Assembly: GCA_028829895.1 (NCBI GenBank)
Contig: CM054182.1
Coordinates: 86,725,546-86,789,545, forward strand
Origin: Sinotaia quadrata
Taxonomy: Eukaryota; Mollusca; Gastropoda; Architaenioglossa; Viviparidae
DNA length: 64,000 nt
Reading direction: 5' to 3'
Shown: positions 1 to 14,182 of the stretch, one piece after another
Numbering within the stretch: position 1 is the stretch's first letter
Layout: every line of letters begins with the position of its first letter
The notes under the pieces: model-generated
Seen by the model: the letters and a program-made list of their open reading frames with translations, nothing else
Database searches by the model: none
What the model was told of the DNA's origin: nothing
Made by a program: the position numbers and the translations under genes

Positions 1-1095
1 CCTGTTACTTTTACTCCCCCTTGTCAATTGTTTCGCTTGCTGCCTTCACTGTTTGGCTCGGTGCTGTGGGCTGAGTACGACAACGTGTTTATTCTCGCTT
101 CGTGACTTGTGGCAGACAGTTGAGGAGGTAAATTACGGTTTGTGTAGACGTCGCCGCGTGGAGGTACTGTGTTTACAACTGACACTGTGAGCACTTTTGG
201 ATTCAACTTGTTCGCTTCGGCCTTGAGGAGCCTACCCCTCCCCTTTCTTTCTTTCTTTTTTTTTTTTTTAAATTAAAAAAAATTGTACTGTGAAGACTAG
301 GCGAAATGGGATTATCGAACTTCATTGTACACATCTGTGCGTGTTCCTTTTCTGGCATCTGATGGGAGTGATTAATTTGAATTATTAATTAACGTGCTTT
401 GTGTAAATTTTAAAGCCAACCACCACCTGAAAATATTTTGAATAAGCGGGTCAGTATGAATTTGTTTCTTCACTACCACAAGATATGATATTTTGAATTC
501 TGAATTAATGAGTCTTTGTGAGAGGGGTGGGGGGATTCTCTGATGATAAAAGTAAATCTGAGTGAGACATTATCACTCAACGTGAGGCTCATTTTTATGT
601 TATCCTGACTGTTACTATAGTAAAGAAAACGAAATGAGCGAAAATGGACTTACTATAGTAAAGAAAACAATGAGCGAAAATGGACTTACTATAGTAAAGA
701 AAACAAAATGAGCGAAAATGGACTTCTGGCTTTGAATTAACGTTCCCCCCCCCCCCTGTAGGAATACTTTTATATTAGAGAACTTTCTTCCTTTTCTTTT
801 TAAATTTTCACATGTATGATCGTTTTAGATTAGCATGCATTGTGCGAAGGGTTTACTAGACTAAAAAATTTGTCCAATGTGCAGTTGCTGGTGGAGTCCT
901 GGAAAGAACTTGGATATCTTTACATTTTTTATAAAAGTGGTGGGGTTTTAGTTTTGCTTGCTACTAACAAAATGGAATATTTAATTACGTGGGCAGTTTT
1001 TCTTTTAATTTGTGTATGCGATCACGCTTGAATAATTTGTTTACAAGTTCTTTGTGTGTCTATGTTTATTGTTTATTCCTTTCCGTTGCTTTCAG
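1..1095 (+). other. 3' part of an intron upstream of the IQ exon
   Basis: No coding potential is visible. It holds a CpG-rich 5' stretch (about 60-240), an A/T run near 255-285, a three-copy minisatellite (612-724), a poly-C run near 745-757 and, at the end, a pyrimidine-poor but usable acceptor (TTTCAG to 1095). The preceding exon, which should end with two bases of an Arg or similar codon, lies left of the window. Confidence 0.6.
612..724. repeat. Minisatellite, 36-38 bp x 3
   Basis: Three near-identical copies of a unit that begins TTACTATAGTAAAGAAAAC and continues ATGAGCGAAAATGGAC. Copies differ only by the presence of GA or AA before ATGAGCG. Confidence 0.9.
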
Positions 1096-1180
1096 ACGAG
1101 CGTTCGTGGGAACTAGAAATGGCATCGTCAAGGCCCAGGCCCAGTTCCGGATGTTCATGCAACGTCGCCGCTATATTCGA
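1096..1180 (+). CDS. MYO15A: Myosin XV exon 1 of window: IQ motif
   Basis: Acceptor TTTCAG, donor CGA|GTGAGT. The exon starts with the third base of a codon and ends in phase 0. It reads RAFVGTRNGIVKAQ followed by AQFRMFMQRRRYIR. The stretch Q-AQF-R-MFMQ-R fits the IQ spacing QxxxRxxxxR, the calmodulin or light-chain binding site of a myosin neck; the usual first Ile is replaced by Ala. RAFVGTR would close the preceding IQ motif. Only the position before the TREEIRRK helix of exon 2 identifies it as a myosin neck, so on its own it is a medium-strength call. Confidence 0.75.
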
Positions 1181-1932
1181 GTGAGTTATTTTTACTTACT
1201 TTTGTGTGTACGTGTGTATTTGCTTGCCGTTTTGTATGAAAATGCGTTTGCATGTGTTCCTTTGTGCAACAGGTGTTTTATTCGATTGCACCGGCATTGA
1301 TGTGTGCTGTACACAACAGCCACTAGTTTTTGCTATTGTTGTTAATATTATTATGCACAGGCCTTCATATTGTTTTTTAAAATGCATATGTTTTTGGCAT
1401 GTGTGTGTGTATAATGTGTGTGTGTATGAGTGTGTGAGTGTATGTTTGCATGAGTGTGAGTGTTAGTGAGTGTGCATGTATGAGTGTTTGAGTATGTAAA
1501 TGAGTGTGTGTGTGAGTGAGTGTATATGTGTGTACGAGTGTGTGAGTATGTGTATGCATGAGTGTGTGTGTGTGTTTAAGTAAGTGTGTGTATGAGTGTG
1601 TAAATGAATGTGCGAGTGTGTGTATGAGTGAGTGTATGTGTGTATGAGTGTGTAGTGTATGTATGAGTGTGTAAGTGATAGAATGTATGTATGAGTGTGT
1701 GTGTATGAGTGTGTGAGTGTATGTATGAGTGTGTAAGTGAGTGTATATACGAGTGTGTGAGTGTATGTGTGTCTGTCTATGAGTGTGTAAGTGAGTATAT
1801 GCTTGTGTATGAGTGTGTTAGTGTGTGTATGAGTGTGTAAAAGTGTATGTGTGTAAGAGTATGTAAGTATGTGTATGAGTGTGTAAGTGAGTATTTGTGT
1901 GTATGATTGTTTAAGTGTGTATATGAGTGTTA

Positions 1933-1997
<65 letters not shown>

Positions 1998-4900
1998 GTA
2001 TTCTGGTTGACATGCTTGCCCTTTATTCCGACTACTCGTCCCTTATAAAAAGCAAGACGGTTATTGAGACTCTTAGGCAGAGATATTCATTTCGTCAGAA
2101 AGATGTAAACCAGGGTTGCACAAACTTTATAGGCAAGAGGGCCAAATTTCCCATTGACAGTGCATGGAGGGCCGCAAGTCAGAAAAAAAAAACCACACAG
2201 TGAAATAATGTGTTCTACATTTGTAATAATGGTAACATCCTAAAGTCCTCCGGGGGCCGTACAGAGCCCTGTCTCGGGCCGCACGCGGGCCGCGGTTTGT
2301 GCACCCCTGATGTAAACTGTGCAGTCGATACCCAGACTTTCAGACAGAAACCTAATTGATCCAGCTAGTGGCAGGTACTTGGCGTCAGGGTGTCAATAGA
2401 GTGCTGATTCTAAGACAAAGAACTCTCTTTCCCTAATTTCCATCAAACACTACAGTAATAATTGAAACACTAGAGGCACGTAATTCATACCTAGAAAATA
2501 GATGGGACATGAGTGAAAGAAGAAGCACAAACGAATGAATCAAAATAACAAATACATATATAAATGAATGCACACAAACATAATCATATGGTTCACTAGC
2601 AAGCTTAACCTCATCTACCTTTGTTGACAAAGCCTTTTTACCAGTGGAGATTTGGGAGACTTTTTTCAAACGATGTTTCTCTGACAGTGGCAGGATCGAT
2701 TCTGATAATTTAGGCTGATTTTGGCACGCACGAAGATAGACACGAGTTGGTCACCTGGTCACTCATGCAAAATATTTGCCGAATTATTACAACTTGACCT
2801 ACTAAATCGTCCAAGATTGTATAATATTGCCAGGGTCTTCCGGGCTGCATGAGGCAAACTAACGGGTAGAGTGAAACACGAGATCAAAAGTCAGGTCCAC
2901 TCTGACAAATCTAACAGTGTTTTGAAGCCCTGAGAGCCCAAAGATGAATGAAATGTTGGGCTATTAACCCTGAGAGCCTAAAGATGAATGAAATCTTGGG
3001 CTTATTAACCCTTGTACAGTCACAGTACACATCGGAATATATTTGCGTAATACAATCCTACCCACTGATACGTACATTAGAAAACTCCGCCCATCACAAT
3101 ATAATGCATAAGAAAACTTTATCCTCTCTGCTTCTTTCGCCAAAGTGTATGCATATAAAAAACTCCATTCCATGCATTCTTTGTGGGTATATCATCATGA
3201 AGAAATGTTGGTTAGACTGTTGGTTATCCTGTGCAGTGGCTTTTCAAATACCCTAAAGTAATTATCCATGGGCGTTTATCGGCATACGTTCTGTATTGGG
3301 CGCACCATTGCTTACCCTATAGGGCAGGGGTGCACAAACTTTTTAGGCCAGAGGGCCACATTTCCAATTGATAGTGCATGGAGGGCCGCAAGTCAGATTG
3401 CACATGGATGACAACAGAAATAATGAAATACATTCGTTTTTGCCTTATTAACCTAGATTTAGTCTTTATTAGTGAGAAGGGTGAGCCTGAATGTTGTTAA
3501 CAACTTTATCAATATTTGGTTCGAGTTTTGTAGTCGCCAGCCTCAAAATCGAACAGAGATTGTTGTCGTCAAATTCGATCTCAGCTTGTTCTTGTTCATG
3601 TTCATTACTGAAAACGTTTGTTCACACAAGTATGTGCTGCCGAATTCTGACAACAACTTGCAAGCCAAGTCCTTGACATTTCTGTTTGTGCTCGAGCTGA
3701 GACTTCCATAAAATGTTAAAATGTTGTTCTGCTGAAATGATGACTTCAGTTCAGGTGAACATTGAAGATCAATGACCGTGAGTAAAAGGCCCTGATGATT
3801 TGGCAACAATATGTGCTACTTTGCAACTTGCACAGCAAAATACTTGTTTTCTTCAGACTTTTTGTGAAGAAATGTTGCTGTGCTGACAGACCTTTTAAAA
3901 GTTGCTCATTTTTTTTGTTTCTCCAGTGCCTTTTAAGTCATCAAAAGTCGCAGCTGCTTTGTTTTGTAATGCCGCTTGCAGTTGAAGTCCTTCATTACAG
4001 TAACAGACTCACAACAAATTAAGCACATAGCTGCTCCATTTAAATGCCGCATAAAGTATTTAGCCTCCACTCTTCTTTAAACTGATGATTTTCGTCTTCA
4101 ATTTTAGGCTTCTTATGGCAGGTTTCTGACATATTAACAAAGGGAAGTAGTTTAAAAACAACTTCACTCCGAAACAGTGTAATTCATTCAGTACATTCCA
4201 ACCTGACATCCACAGCCACATATTCACACACACTGACTGCACCATCCTTCCCCCCCCCCCAGTGTCACCTCACCCCATCCCCAGACTGAACTTTAGCTGG
4301 CTGCCTGCCGACTTGGGTTTAGATATAGACCTCTTTCTAATGCTATTTGATGTCGCCATACATCAAAGATGTGCAGATACTACTATTTCAACAGTACACC
4401 TTTGATCAGCTGAACTGAACAACTTGCCCAATACACAGCCTCTCACCTCAATACCGCATCCAGCGTTTGTTTTCAACACAGCACAAGATGCTTCCACGGG
4501 AAAGCAAACCACTGTTCTACTCCCTTGTTCAGATTAATGTTAAAAGCTCCTTGCCTGTTACAAATAATGGTAACATCCTAAAGTCTTCTGGGGGCCGCAC
4601 AGGACCCTGTCGGGGGCCGCATGCGGCCCGCGGGCCGCGGTTTGTGCACCCCTGCTATAGGGCTACGGTACTAGATTTTGCAGCATAAGTGCGCTGTAGA
4701 AGATTGTCTCAGTGTAATTTCAGGACATTTGTCTCTGTTAGTGTATGTCCTGCCCAAGAGAACTTATATATTTCAGGGTATTTGGCTCTGCAGGTTGTAT
4801 TAATGTTCGTGTAGAATGATGTTTGTTAGAAAATTGCTTCTGTTGACTATTTTCGCAGATTATTGTTAGAATTATTACTTTAATCTGTCACTAAGGTTGG

Positions 4901-7900
4901 TTATCTTTGATAGTATGTGTTTATTTTCATGCAGAGGAGTATTATATAGCAGTTAGAAATTTAGAATATATTTGTTTGTCAATAATGGACGATTACTTTT
5001 ATCTGGTGTTATCCTGCAAGAGACTTTACTCACAATGTGTCTTTGCTCATTATTATCTTTGATTAGAGTTTACCCACACTGTGTCTTTGCTCATTATTAT
5101 CTTTGATTAGAGTTTACCCACACTGTGTCTTTGCTCATTATTATCTTTGATTAGAGTTTACCCACACTGTGTCTTTGCTCATTATTATCTTTGATTAGAG
5201 TTTACTCACACTGTGTCTTTGCTCATTATTATCTTTGATTAGAGTTTACCCACACTGTGTCTTTGCTCATTATTATCTTTGATTACAGTTTACTCACACT
5301 GTGTCTGTGCTCGTAATTATCTTTGATTACAGTTTACTCACACTGTGTCTGTGCTCGTAATTATCTTTGATTACAGTTTACTCACACTGTGTCTTTGCTC
5401 GTAATTATCTTTGATTACAGTTTACTCACACTGTGTCTGTGCTCGTAATTATCTTTGATTACAGTTTACCCACACTGTGTCTGTGCACGTAGTTATCTTT
5501 GATTAGTTTACTCACACTGTGTCTGTGCACGTAGTTATCTTTGATTAGAGATTCATGTCAAATATATAATTGATATCAGTGTTGTAGGTTGTACCTTCAG
5601 AAGTACTTTTCATTTATTAATATGTCAGTGATGACGTTTATTTCCTGCAGAATAATTTATTACTTAGTGTGTCCATGGTGACAAGTATGGTGTTAGTGCG
5701 TCATTGTTGAAATACCTTGAAGTATATAAATATAAAACATTTCCCCCCTTCCTGCCTGAAGATACATCAAATTACCATCGTAGAATGTTGTCTCAGACTG
5801 GTGAATCAAGTATACTGCTAGTGGTAGTATGTTGTCTCAGACTGGTGAATCAAGTATACTGCTAGTGGTAGTATGTTGTCTCAGACTGGTGAATCAAGTG
5901 TACTTCTAGCGGTAGAATGTTGTCTCAGACTGGTGAGTCAAGTATACTGCTAGTGGTAGTATGTTGTCTCAGACTGGTGAATCAAGTCTGCTAGTGGTAG
6001 TATGTTGTCTCAGACTGGTGAATCAAGTATACTGCTAGTGGTAGTATGTTGTCTCAGACTGGTGAATCAAGTCTGCTAGTGGTAGTATGTACCAGTGTTC
6101 ATTGCCCTCGTGTAGACTTTCTCTATATCTACCAGTGCATCCTGTTTGATGTTATGCATCGCATGCTTACTGTTGCGGTATATACATTCTTTTTCCCTCG
6201 TTTTCGTCACACACCCACCCACCCACACACCACACACGCGCGCGCATACCAGCAGTCATCTAAGTCAATGGCTTTCTTACTATAAGACATGGCGTTTGGA
6301 GAGCATTCAACAACTGTACTTCAACCATTGGTACAGTTTATGTCTTGTTGTCAGTTTGGCAGTCAGCATTATGTTGATTGATTGCAGAACGAGGTGTGCC
6401 GACGAATTCCTGTCAGTCTCACTCTAGGCGTGTGTTTATGGTGTGCCGACCTAGGCCCGATGATTTTGTCGTAAGTTTAGTCTATTTCGATGCTTCACTC
6501 ATTCTAATGATGAACCACCACGATGGGGATTTTTTTAGATTTTTATCTGTGGCTGGAAGACTGAAAAGAACCGTTCAAGAAAGTGCACCTTTCTCGGAAC
6601 TGTAATCTTTTGTCAGGATTATAGCCCCTTGTTGGCTGTAAATACAGAACTGTTGAGTACTCATAAGGACCCGCATTTTTTGGAGAAACATTTCAGCCAT
6701 TCTCTCTGAACGCCGGTCCATTCCTTTTTCCTGAATGTAGATTTTACTCTTCATCGCCTCTTCCTCCTCCCCCTCCTATCTCCAAACCCCCTCGTCTTTC
6801 TCAGTAAAAACAAATAGTTTAGCCAAGGACAGAGAAACTTAATTATTGTAACTATATTTTTAATCATTAGAGTTAAGTAAGCATGCATCTTATTATTTAA
6901 ACAATGAAAAAAAATTATTAGAGTTAAACATATTTTGGCAAATTTAGCAGTTTCGGCATTTGGCTAAACGAGGTAGTTTAACAGTATCGGTGAATTTAAT
7001 ATAATGAATGTACGCTTAGTAGTGACAAGTTATGGTCACTTTAAAATAACATTTATGCCAACCTAGCATCTTTACTTTCTGATAGCAAAAGATTGACACA
7101 TACCACGTTTTATAAATATCCTAAATGACATAACATCTTTATGCTTAGTAGGTATGAAAATGCTGGACAGGCACTATTAAGTAAGAATGGATTATGGGTC
7201 TTCCTCCCCCTCCTCTCTCTTCCAAACACAAACGCACGCGCGCGCGCCACGTGCATTTGCTCTCTATCTAGTTATGCATACCTGCCTTCCTGTTAAAATG
7301 TCGGCATGCCTGTCTGTATTTGTGTGTCTGTCTGTATGTATATAAGTGTCAAACGCATGCTCCTCGTCACTAGGGGGTTGTCAGGTGTATGCACTTGAAA
7401 GTAGTGTTGGAACCTGTTTGCTTCCCTTTAAGAATTGACCCTTCCCCACCTCCCTTCCGAGTCCAACGTTCTAGCCCAGCGACTGATGAGAAGCCAGAGA
7501 AAGTCGAAGAGAGTTCTTGCCAAAAGGTGTATGGTTTATTTTATTACAAGTGTGGACGTCATTCCCCTTTATCAGTGCAGACCGTATCTGCAATATACCT
7601 GACTAGACCAAGAAAGTACCCGTAATAACAATTACACTGTATCTGCAGTAAACATGACTAGATCAAGAAAGTACCCGTAATAACAATTACACTGTATCTG
7701 CAATATACCTGACTAGACCAAGAAAGTACCCGTAATAATAGTTACACTGTATCTGCAATCAATATGACTAAACTAAGAAAGTACCCATAATAACAGTTAT
7801 ATATGCAATATACATGAATAGACCAAAAAAGTACCAATCAAAACAGTTATATTGTATACGCAGTGTACATGACTAGACCAAAAGAGTACCCGTAATAATA

Positions 7901-10900
7901 GATATACTTCTTTTCTTTCCTCCACAACTTCCTTGTTACTGCTACGTCTCAGTTGAATAACCATAGATTTCCAAAGACCGCATTTATTACCCCCAACATT
8001 TATTACCCCTTACTACATTTAATGATGACACGTTCATAGTTCTCCAGACTACACATACAACACCTTTATTTATTACATGACTTATCAAAGAGACCACTCA
8101 GTTCAACTTTCTAAAAATAGTGCTATGTGCGTTGTATGTGCGTATCGTGGGGGTGTGTATCGTGTGAATTAAATTCCTCCAATTTTAGCTGCGAAGTAAT
8201 TGCCTTACATCTAACATAGCATTAATACGTAGATATAAATCGATAAATTACCTTAATCTAACATAGCATTAATATGTAGATATAAATCAATAAATTACCT
8301 TAATCTAACATAGCATTAATATGTAGATATAAATCAATAAATTACCTTAATCTAACATAGCATTAATATGTAGATATAAATCAATAAATTACCTTAATCT
8401 AACATAGCATTAATACGTAGATATAAATCGATAAATTACCTTAATCTAACATAGCATTAATATGTAGATATAAATCAATAAATTACCTTAATCTAACATA
8501 GCATTAATATGTAGATATAAATCGATAAATTACTCAGAGAACAGATATAAATGTGTCGTTGTTTGGATCCACACTGACATTGATCAGAATATACAAAACT
8601 AGTTAATAAAAACTTGTTAAGTAGTTTGTTGTAGACATGTTCTGTTTTACTCCAATTTAATGGACTTTCAACTTTAATTGCGACGGCTAATTGTAATTTA
8701 ATAGACTTTCAACCTTGATTACTACGCTAGATGCAATTTAATGGTCTTTTACCTTCAGTACTACGGCTAAACACAATTTAATGGCCTTTCACCTTGATTA
8801 CTACGGCTAAACACAATTTAATGGCCTTTCGACCTTGATTACTACGGTTAAACACAATTTAATGGCCTTTCACCTTGATTACTACGGCTAAACACAATTT
8901 AATGGACTTTCACCTTGATTACTACGGCTAAACACAGTTTAGTGGACTTTATTATTGCGGACGATTTTAGGTAATAATATTTGAGCAAAGTAAACTTTTA
9001 TGTCTACGATACAGGCATACTGCTACTTGAAAACGAAAACTGCAGCATTTTATATACACTCACTTCATACACTAAATAACGAACATTACAGCATTTTATA
9101 TACACTCACTTCATACACAAAATAACGAACATTACAGCATTTTATATACACTCACTTCATACACTAAATAACGAATTTTGTGGTATTTTATATGCAATCA
9201 CCACATACATTAAATAACGAACATTGCAGCATTTTATATACGCTCACTTCATACACTAACTAGGACACTCACAAACTCATTAAAGTGTGTGCGCTCTCTC
9301 TCTTAGACACACACATACACACACACACACACATACACACACGCACACACACACACTAATACATTAATAGCAAAGCAACACATACTCTAACTCAAACAAA
9401 CACTAATACACGCACTAGAAGAACTAAAATACACATAAACACACATTTGATACGCCCGTGCTGACACATCCATCAACAGCCACAGGAAAAAGTAGCAGAT
9501 GCATACAATGAAAAGTCACATGACATATTCCGTTTACCGGACAATTATTATTTTCCTTGTACTACAAAGTAAGAGAGTTAATTAAAAATTAGAGCGACAA
9601 GATGGAAAAGAAATACAATAGGTATCTTAACGATTTTATCTTCTTTGAAAATTTAATTATTTATTTTCGTTTTCGGTGAGGGGCTGAGTGACTGCTAAAA
9701 AAAAATTGTTTATGTATTTTAAAAGCCATTGAAAATACTATATTTCATGAATTATATATTTCATCATCATGAGGTTGTCTGCCTGAATCTAAGACAAATG
9801 GCACACAAACACGGCACTGAATCCAAGACAAATGGCACACACATACGGCACTGAATCCAAGACAAATGGCACACACACACGGCACTGAATCCAAGACAAA
9901 TGGCACACACATACGGCATTGAATCCAAGACAAATGGCACACACATACGGCACTGAATCCAAGACAAATTGCACACACATACGGCACTGAATCCAAGACA
10001 AATGGCACACACATACGCCACTGAATCCAAGACAAATGGCACACACATACGGCACGGAATCCAAGACAAATTGCACACACATACGGCACTGAATCCAAGA
10101 CAAATTGCACACACATACGGCACTGAATCCAAGACAAATTGCACACACATACGGCACTGAATCCAAGACAAATTGCACACACATACGGCACTGATCCTAA
10201 ACAGTGCGAAGTAAGAGAGGGTTGTGAAGCTAGTCCAGAACTGATACTTTGCATACGATGTAAAATTGAGCAATGCAGTTAGTTAAACTGACAACTATTT
10301 GGCTACTTCTGTCACAATTTTGTTATAATCTCAAATCATCCAGCCTTGTCCTTTATGTGCTTTCTAAAATCTAACTATTCGGCCACTTCCATGATGAACT
10401 TTCTAAAAACTAGCCTTATTCGGCCTTTTTAAATGACAAACTTTTTACATTCTAACTCAATGTTGGTCATCTCAATTGACAAACTTTGTATAATTTGATC
10501 TCAGTTGACAAACTTTGTATAATTTAACTGCATTCGGCCTCTTGATTTACGATCTCGCAAACTATAACCCCTTTCTGCCTCTTTCTGTTTGAACTTTCTA
10601 CACTCTAATTTCTTTTGGTCACCATATTTCTGTATTCTGATTCTATTACGTCATTTCCATCACTTTCTTGAGGTAAATGACGTAATACATAATCATAACT
10701 AGATGACTTCAGTCCGGTGTCATTTAGAAATACATTCCAATCCATGCTTTATAAAAGTCCACTTTCTGAAGCCCGGCAGTCAGGCTTTGGACAGTTTATT
10801 ATCTCTTTCTGTTTTACAAATTGTAGAATAATCTGTATTAATCTCCCACCACCACCACCACGTGTATCCCTGTCTTCCTTTCAGATCTTTAATATGGACA

Positions 10901-13900
10901 AATGTTGATAAAAATACATCTCTCTATGTAACGTGTAACTCCCCATTACGATATCGAAATTCCCAGAATTGGCCAAGTACACCACACGCATCTCGTTCCC
11001 ACCCATCACCGCCCCGTAATAATTAATATCGAAATTCTAATTATTGGAAATTGACAAGTTTCTCTGACTTTTCTTGGACACCACATATTCCTAGTTCACA
11101 CGACTTCTGGACACCGTACAAGGCATTCACCAGTCAGAGGTCATCTTTACACGTAATACACCCTCGGCATCTTGCGGTAACAAAACGAGACATTGTTGCA
11201 ATTACTGTCACGTAGGCATATAATTTTTTTCCTTAAAAAAAAAAAAAAATAACGCTTTGATAGTCACGTGAACTGTCTTTAGTTGTAAAATTACGCTGCC
11301 GTCCTTCCGGAAAGTTTATTGTTAAAAAATTTGTAGTCCTAGTATACAACACCAAAGAGACAAAGGGAACTCGAACAGCGCGCCGAAAACGAGCGCCGGT
11401 CACGTGACTCATTATTTATTGTACGCTTTACGCAACGTTATGGTCTACCGACTGTGGCAAAAATTGTAAAACGAGTGAATAAATATTGCTCGTGGCTGAA
11501 AGTAAGTGACTAATGTTTCAGTGGCGATTTAACGATTAATGGGATAGGTGTGAAGTCAGATAACGCCATACTCAGGAGTTTAAATACGGTGAAAAGAAAG
11601 GAAGTGAAGAATTTCACTGCTTAAAAAAAAAAAATCAAGGCTAAGGATTTTCCAAGCATGGTGGTTTTGCATACTGGTGATTTCTCGCTATCAAATATGA
11701 TCGTGTTTCAGCTTCTCACTCAGAAATGTGGTTGTGCTATTTGACTAATCACTCAGAAATGTGGTTGTGCTATTTGACTAATCACTCAGAAATGTGGTTG
11801 TGCTATTTGACTAATCACTCAGAAATGTGGTTGTGCTATTTGACTAATTACTCAGAAATGTGGTTGTTCTATCTGACTAATCACTCAGAAATGTGGTTGT
11901 GCTATTTGACTCAGAAATGTGATTGTGCTACAATCCAGAAATGTTATTGTGCTATTTGACTAATCAGTAAAAAAAAAATGATTGTGATATTTGACTAATC
12001 ACTCAGAAATGTTATTGTGCTATTGATTAATCACTCAGAAATGTGTTTGTTCTATTTGACTAACTACTCAGAAATGTGATTGTGCTATTTGACTAATCAA
12101 TAATATGTTTGTGCAGTTTATCTCAACACTAAGAAATATGTTTGTGCTTTTTGACTAAACACTAAGAAATGTATTTGTATTTGACTAATCACTCAGAAAT
12201 GTGATTGTGCTTATTTATCACCCAGAAATGTTATTGTATTTTTATTTGACTTATAATTTGAAAATTCAGGAGTTGTGCTTACTTAATGACGTCACTGCGA
12301 AATACACGGAGAAGCAGATAAGGTTTCGAACCCCAGACTTGTCATATAGTGACTGAGTGTATGAGCTGGGAGATCTGAAAAGTTGGGTTGTAGTCCCCCA
12401 AAACAAATCAACCAGCACTGACCCCTAAATTAACTGTTTATTCAAAAACCGTTGTTAGTCTTGACCCGTCTGTAGGTCACTAATTTCAAGATTTCCTCTT
12501 TCTCTTTTTTTATTTTGTCAGTCGTTTTTTTTACGGATGGCTTGTGTTATTCAGACTGACCTTGTGGAATCATTGACAAGTGGCGGCCGTTGAACGGGAG
12601 AGATAAAAACAGGTTAAATTACTGAACCCAGGGAACATTCATTTACAGTGCCAAGCACGCCGAGCGATCATTTCACGTTTTCTTCGTGAAGTCTCGTCAG
12701 GCCGAGTCCTCTCACTGTACTTGGCTAGTTGGTCGACGGTTCTATTAAAGCGTGACTGTCGCTGCGGTGTTAATATTACCAGGCAGTGTGCATAGTAGTT
12801 GGGGCCAGCTGCTGCTACCATCCGATATCACGTCATGTGAATACGCCCTTTGGGCAGGTGTTGTCGAAGCGCGGAAAATATGGTTTCGACAGCAGTGACA
12901 AGGGCATTTTTCTCGAACAGGTGAGAGGTTTGCGGTCACCGCGGTGCTGAAACGAAACTTATTTGTCATTTCTGGTCCCTTCATGCTAGCCTAGCCCCTC
13001 CCCTTCCTTCAGGTAATCAGTGGCCGATGTCGTTTAATTTCCGTGTAGCTAACGACCGAACATTAACTTCGTTTAATCGATTGTCATGTGCAATCGTCAT
13101 TGATGCAAGTTAAGTCCATTGGTGTACTTTGTGTAATTGATGTAATTTAATGTCATCCTCTCTGGGCATATACTTATTTTGCATGATTTATCTGTCTACA
13201 TAAATTGTCCACAACTGACCTGCTCCTGGTCAGTATTTTCATACCTTTTACCTTTACTCACTCCCTGTAATAATTCAATCAGCTGAAGGCGCACCCCCCT
13301 CCTCCCACCCACCCCCACCCCCCGCTCTCCACAAGATTGTCAGTCATATTTGTTTTGTCATTCACAAGTTTGATCCTTAGCTCTATTTCATGCCAGGCTA
13401 ACTCACTTCTCTATCTGTTCGTACCTATCCATTTTGTCTCATCCTATTCGTCTGCCCGTATATACTGTGCACTAATCGCAATACTGACCCATTACCCACC
13501 GCTTTTTGTGTGTGTGTGTGTGTGTGTGCGTGTCCAGCAGCAAGGTCTGTTTCACCCCGCTCTCCTAGTAGTGCTTAACGAAAAGCCAGTCAAACGTATC
13601 ATGTCAGTAGATTCAAATTGCTACCTAAGTTCTGAACGGCTATTTTACATTTCACGACACGCCTTTCGTTTTCACTACTCCCAGCCCTCTCGAGTTCTGC
13701 TCGCATCACGTCCCATTTTGGCTGTCATGTTATTAATACTATTACCTAGACACTGCGTGGCACTAACTATATATACATCTAGGTATTAACATACTTTTGC
13801 GGCCCTGAACGTTTTCTTGATACAACTGTAAACGCGGATGCCCGCTAGCTCTGAGGTAGTTGGGTGGGTAAACGCTCCCTCGCATGCCGAAGGTTTTTTT

Positions 13901-14103
13901 TTGTCATTAGAGTTTTTCTCGCTATCGATCCTAATCCATACCATGTCTGATAAAAGCGGAGCTTAATTAGTTGTCGAGATTGTATATTTGTTAGAAGTCT
14001 TTGGAGAATAGCACAAATAAATGTCCATTTTTATTATGACATGCGACTATAGTCGTAATCGGAATAACCAAAATCAATGTAGCCTACTCAATTCACTGAC
14101 ACT

Positions 14104-14182
<79 letters not shown>

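Noticed and set aside
5025..5550. CRISPR-like regular repeats
   Set aside because: Units are head-to-tail without unique spacers and the genome is eukaryotic; it is a minisatellite. The same holds for all other arrays.
9745..10273. Three long overlapping minus-strand open frames (131-169 residues, Cys-rich)
   Set aside because: They are the three frame readings of one 34-bp repeat; no start context, no homology motif.
12300..12420. tRNA gene or intact SINE (GGTTTCGAACCCC resembles a B-box)
   Set aside because: No matching A-box at the right distance, no cloverleaf and no repeat copy in the window.
12639..12984. Antisense gene from minus-strand frames
   Set aside because: Short, motif-free frames in a CpG-rich stretch; stop-free length is explained by composition.
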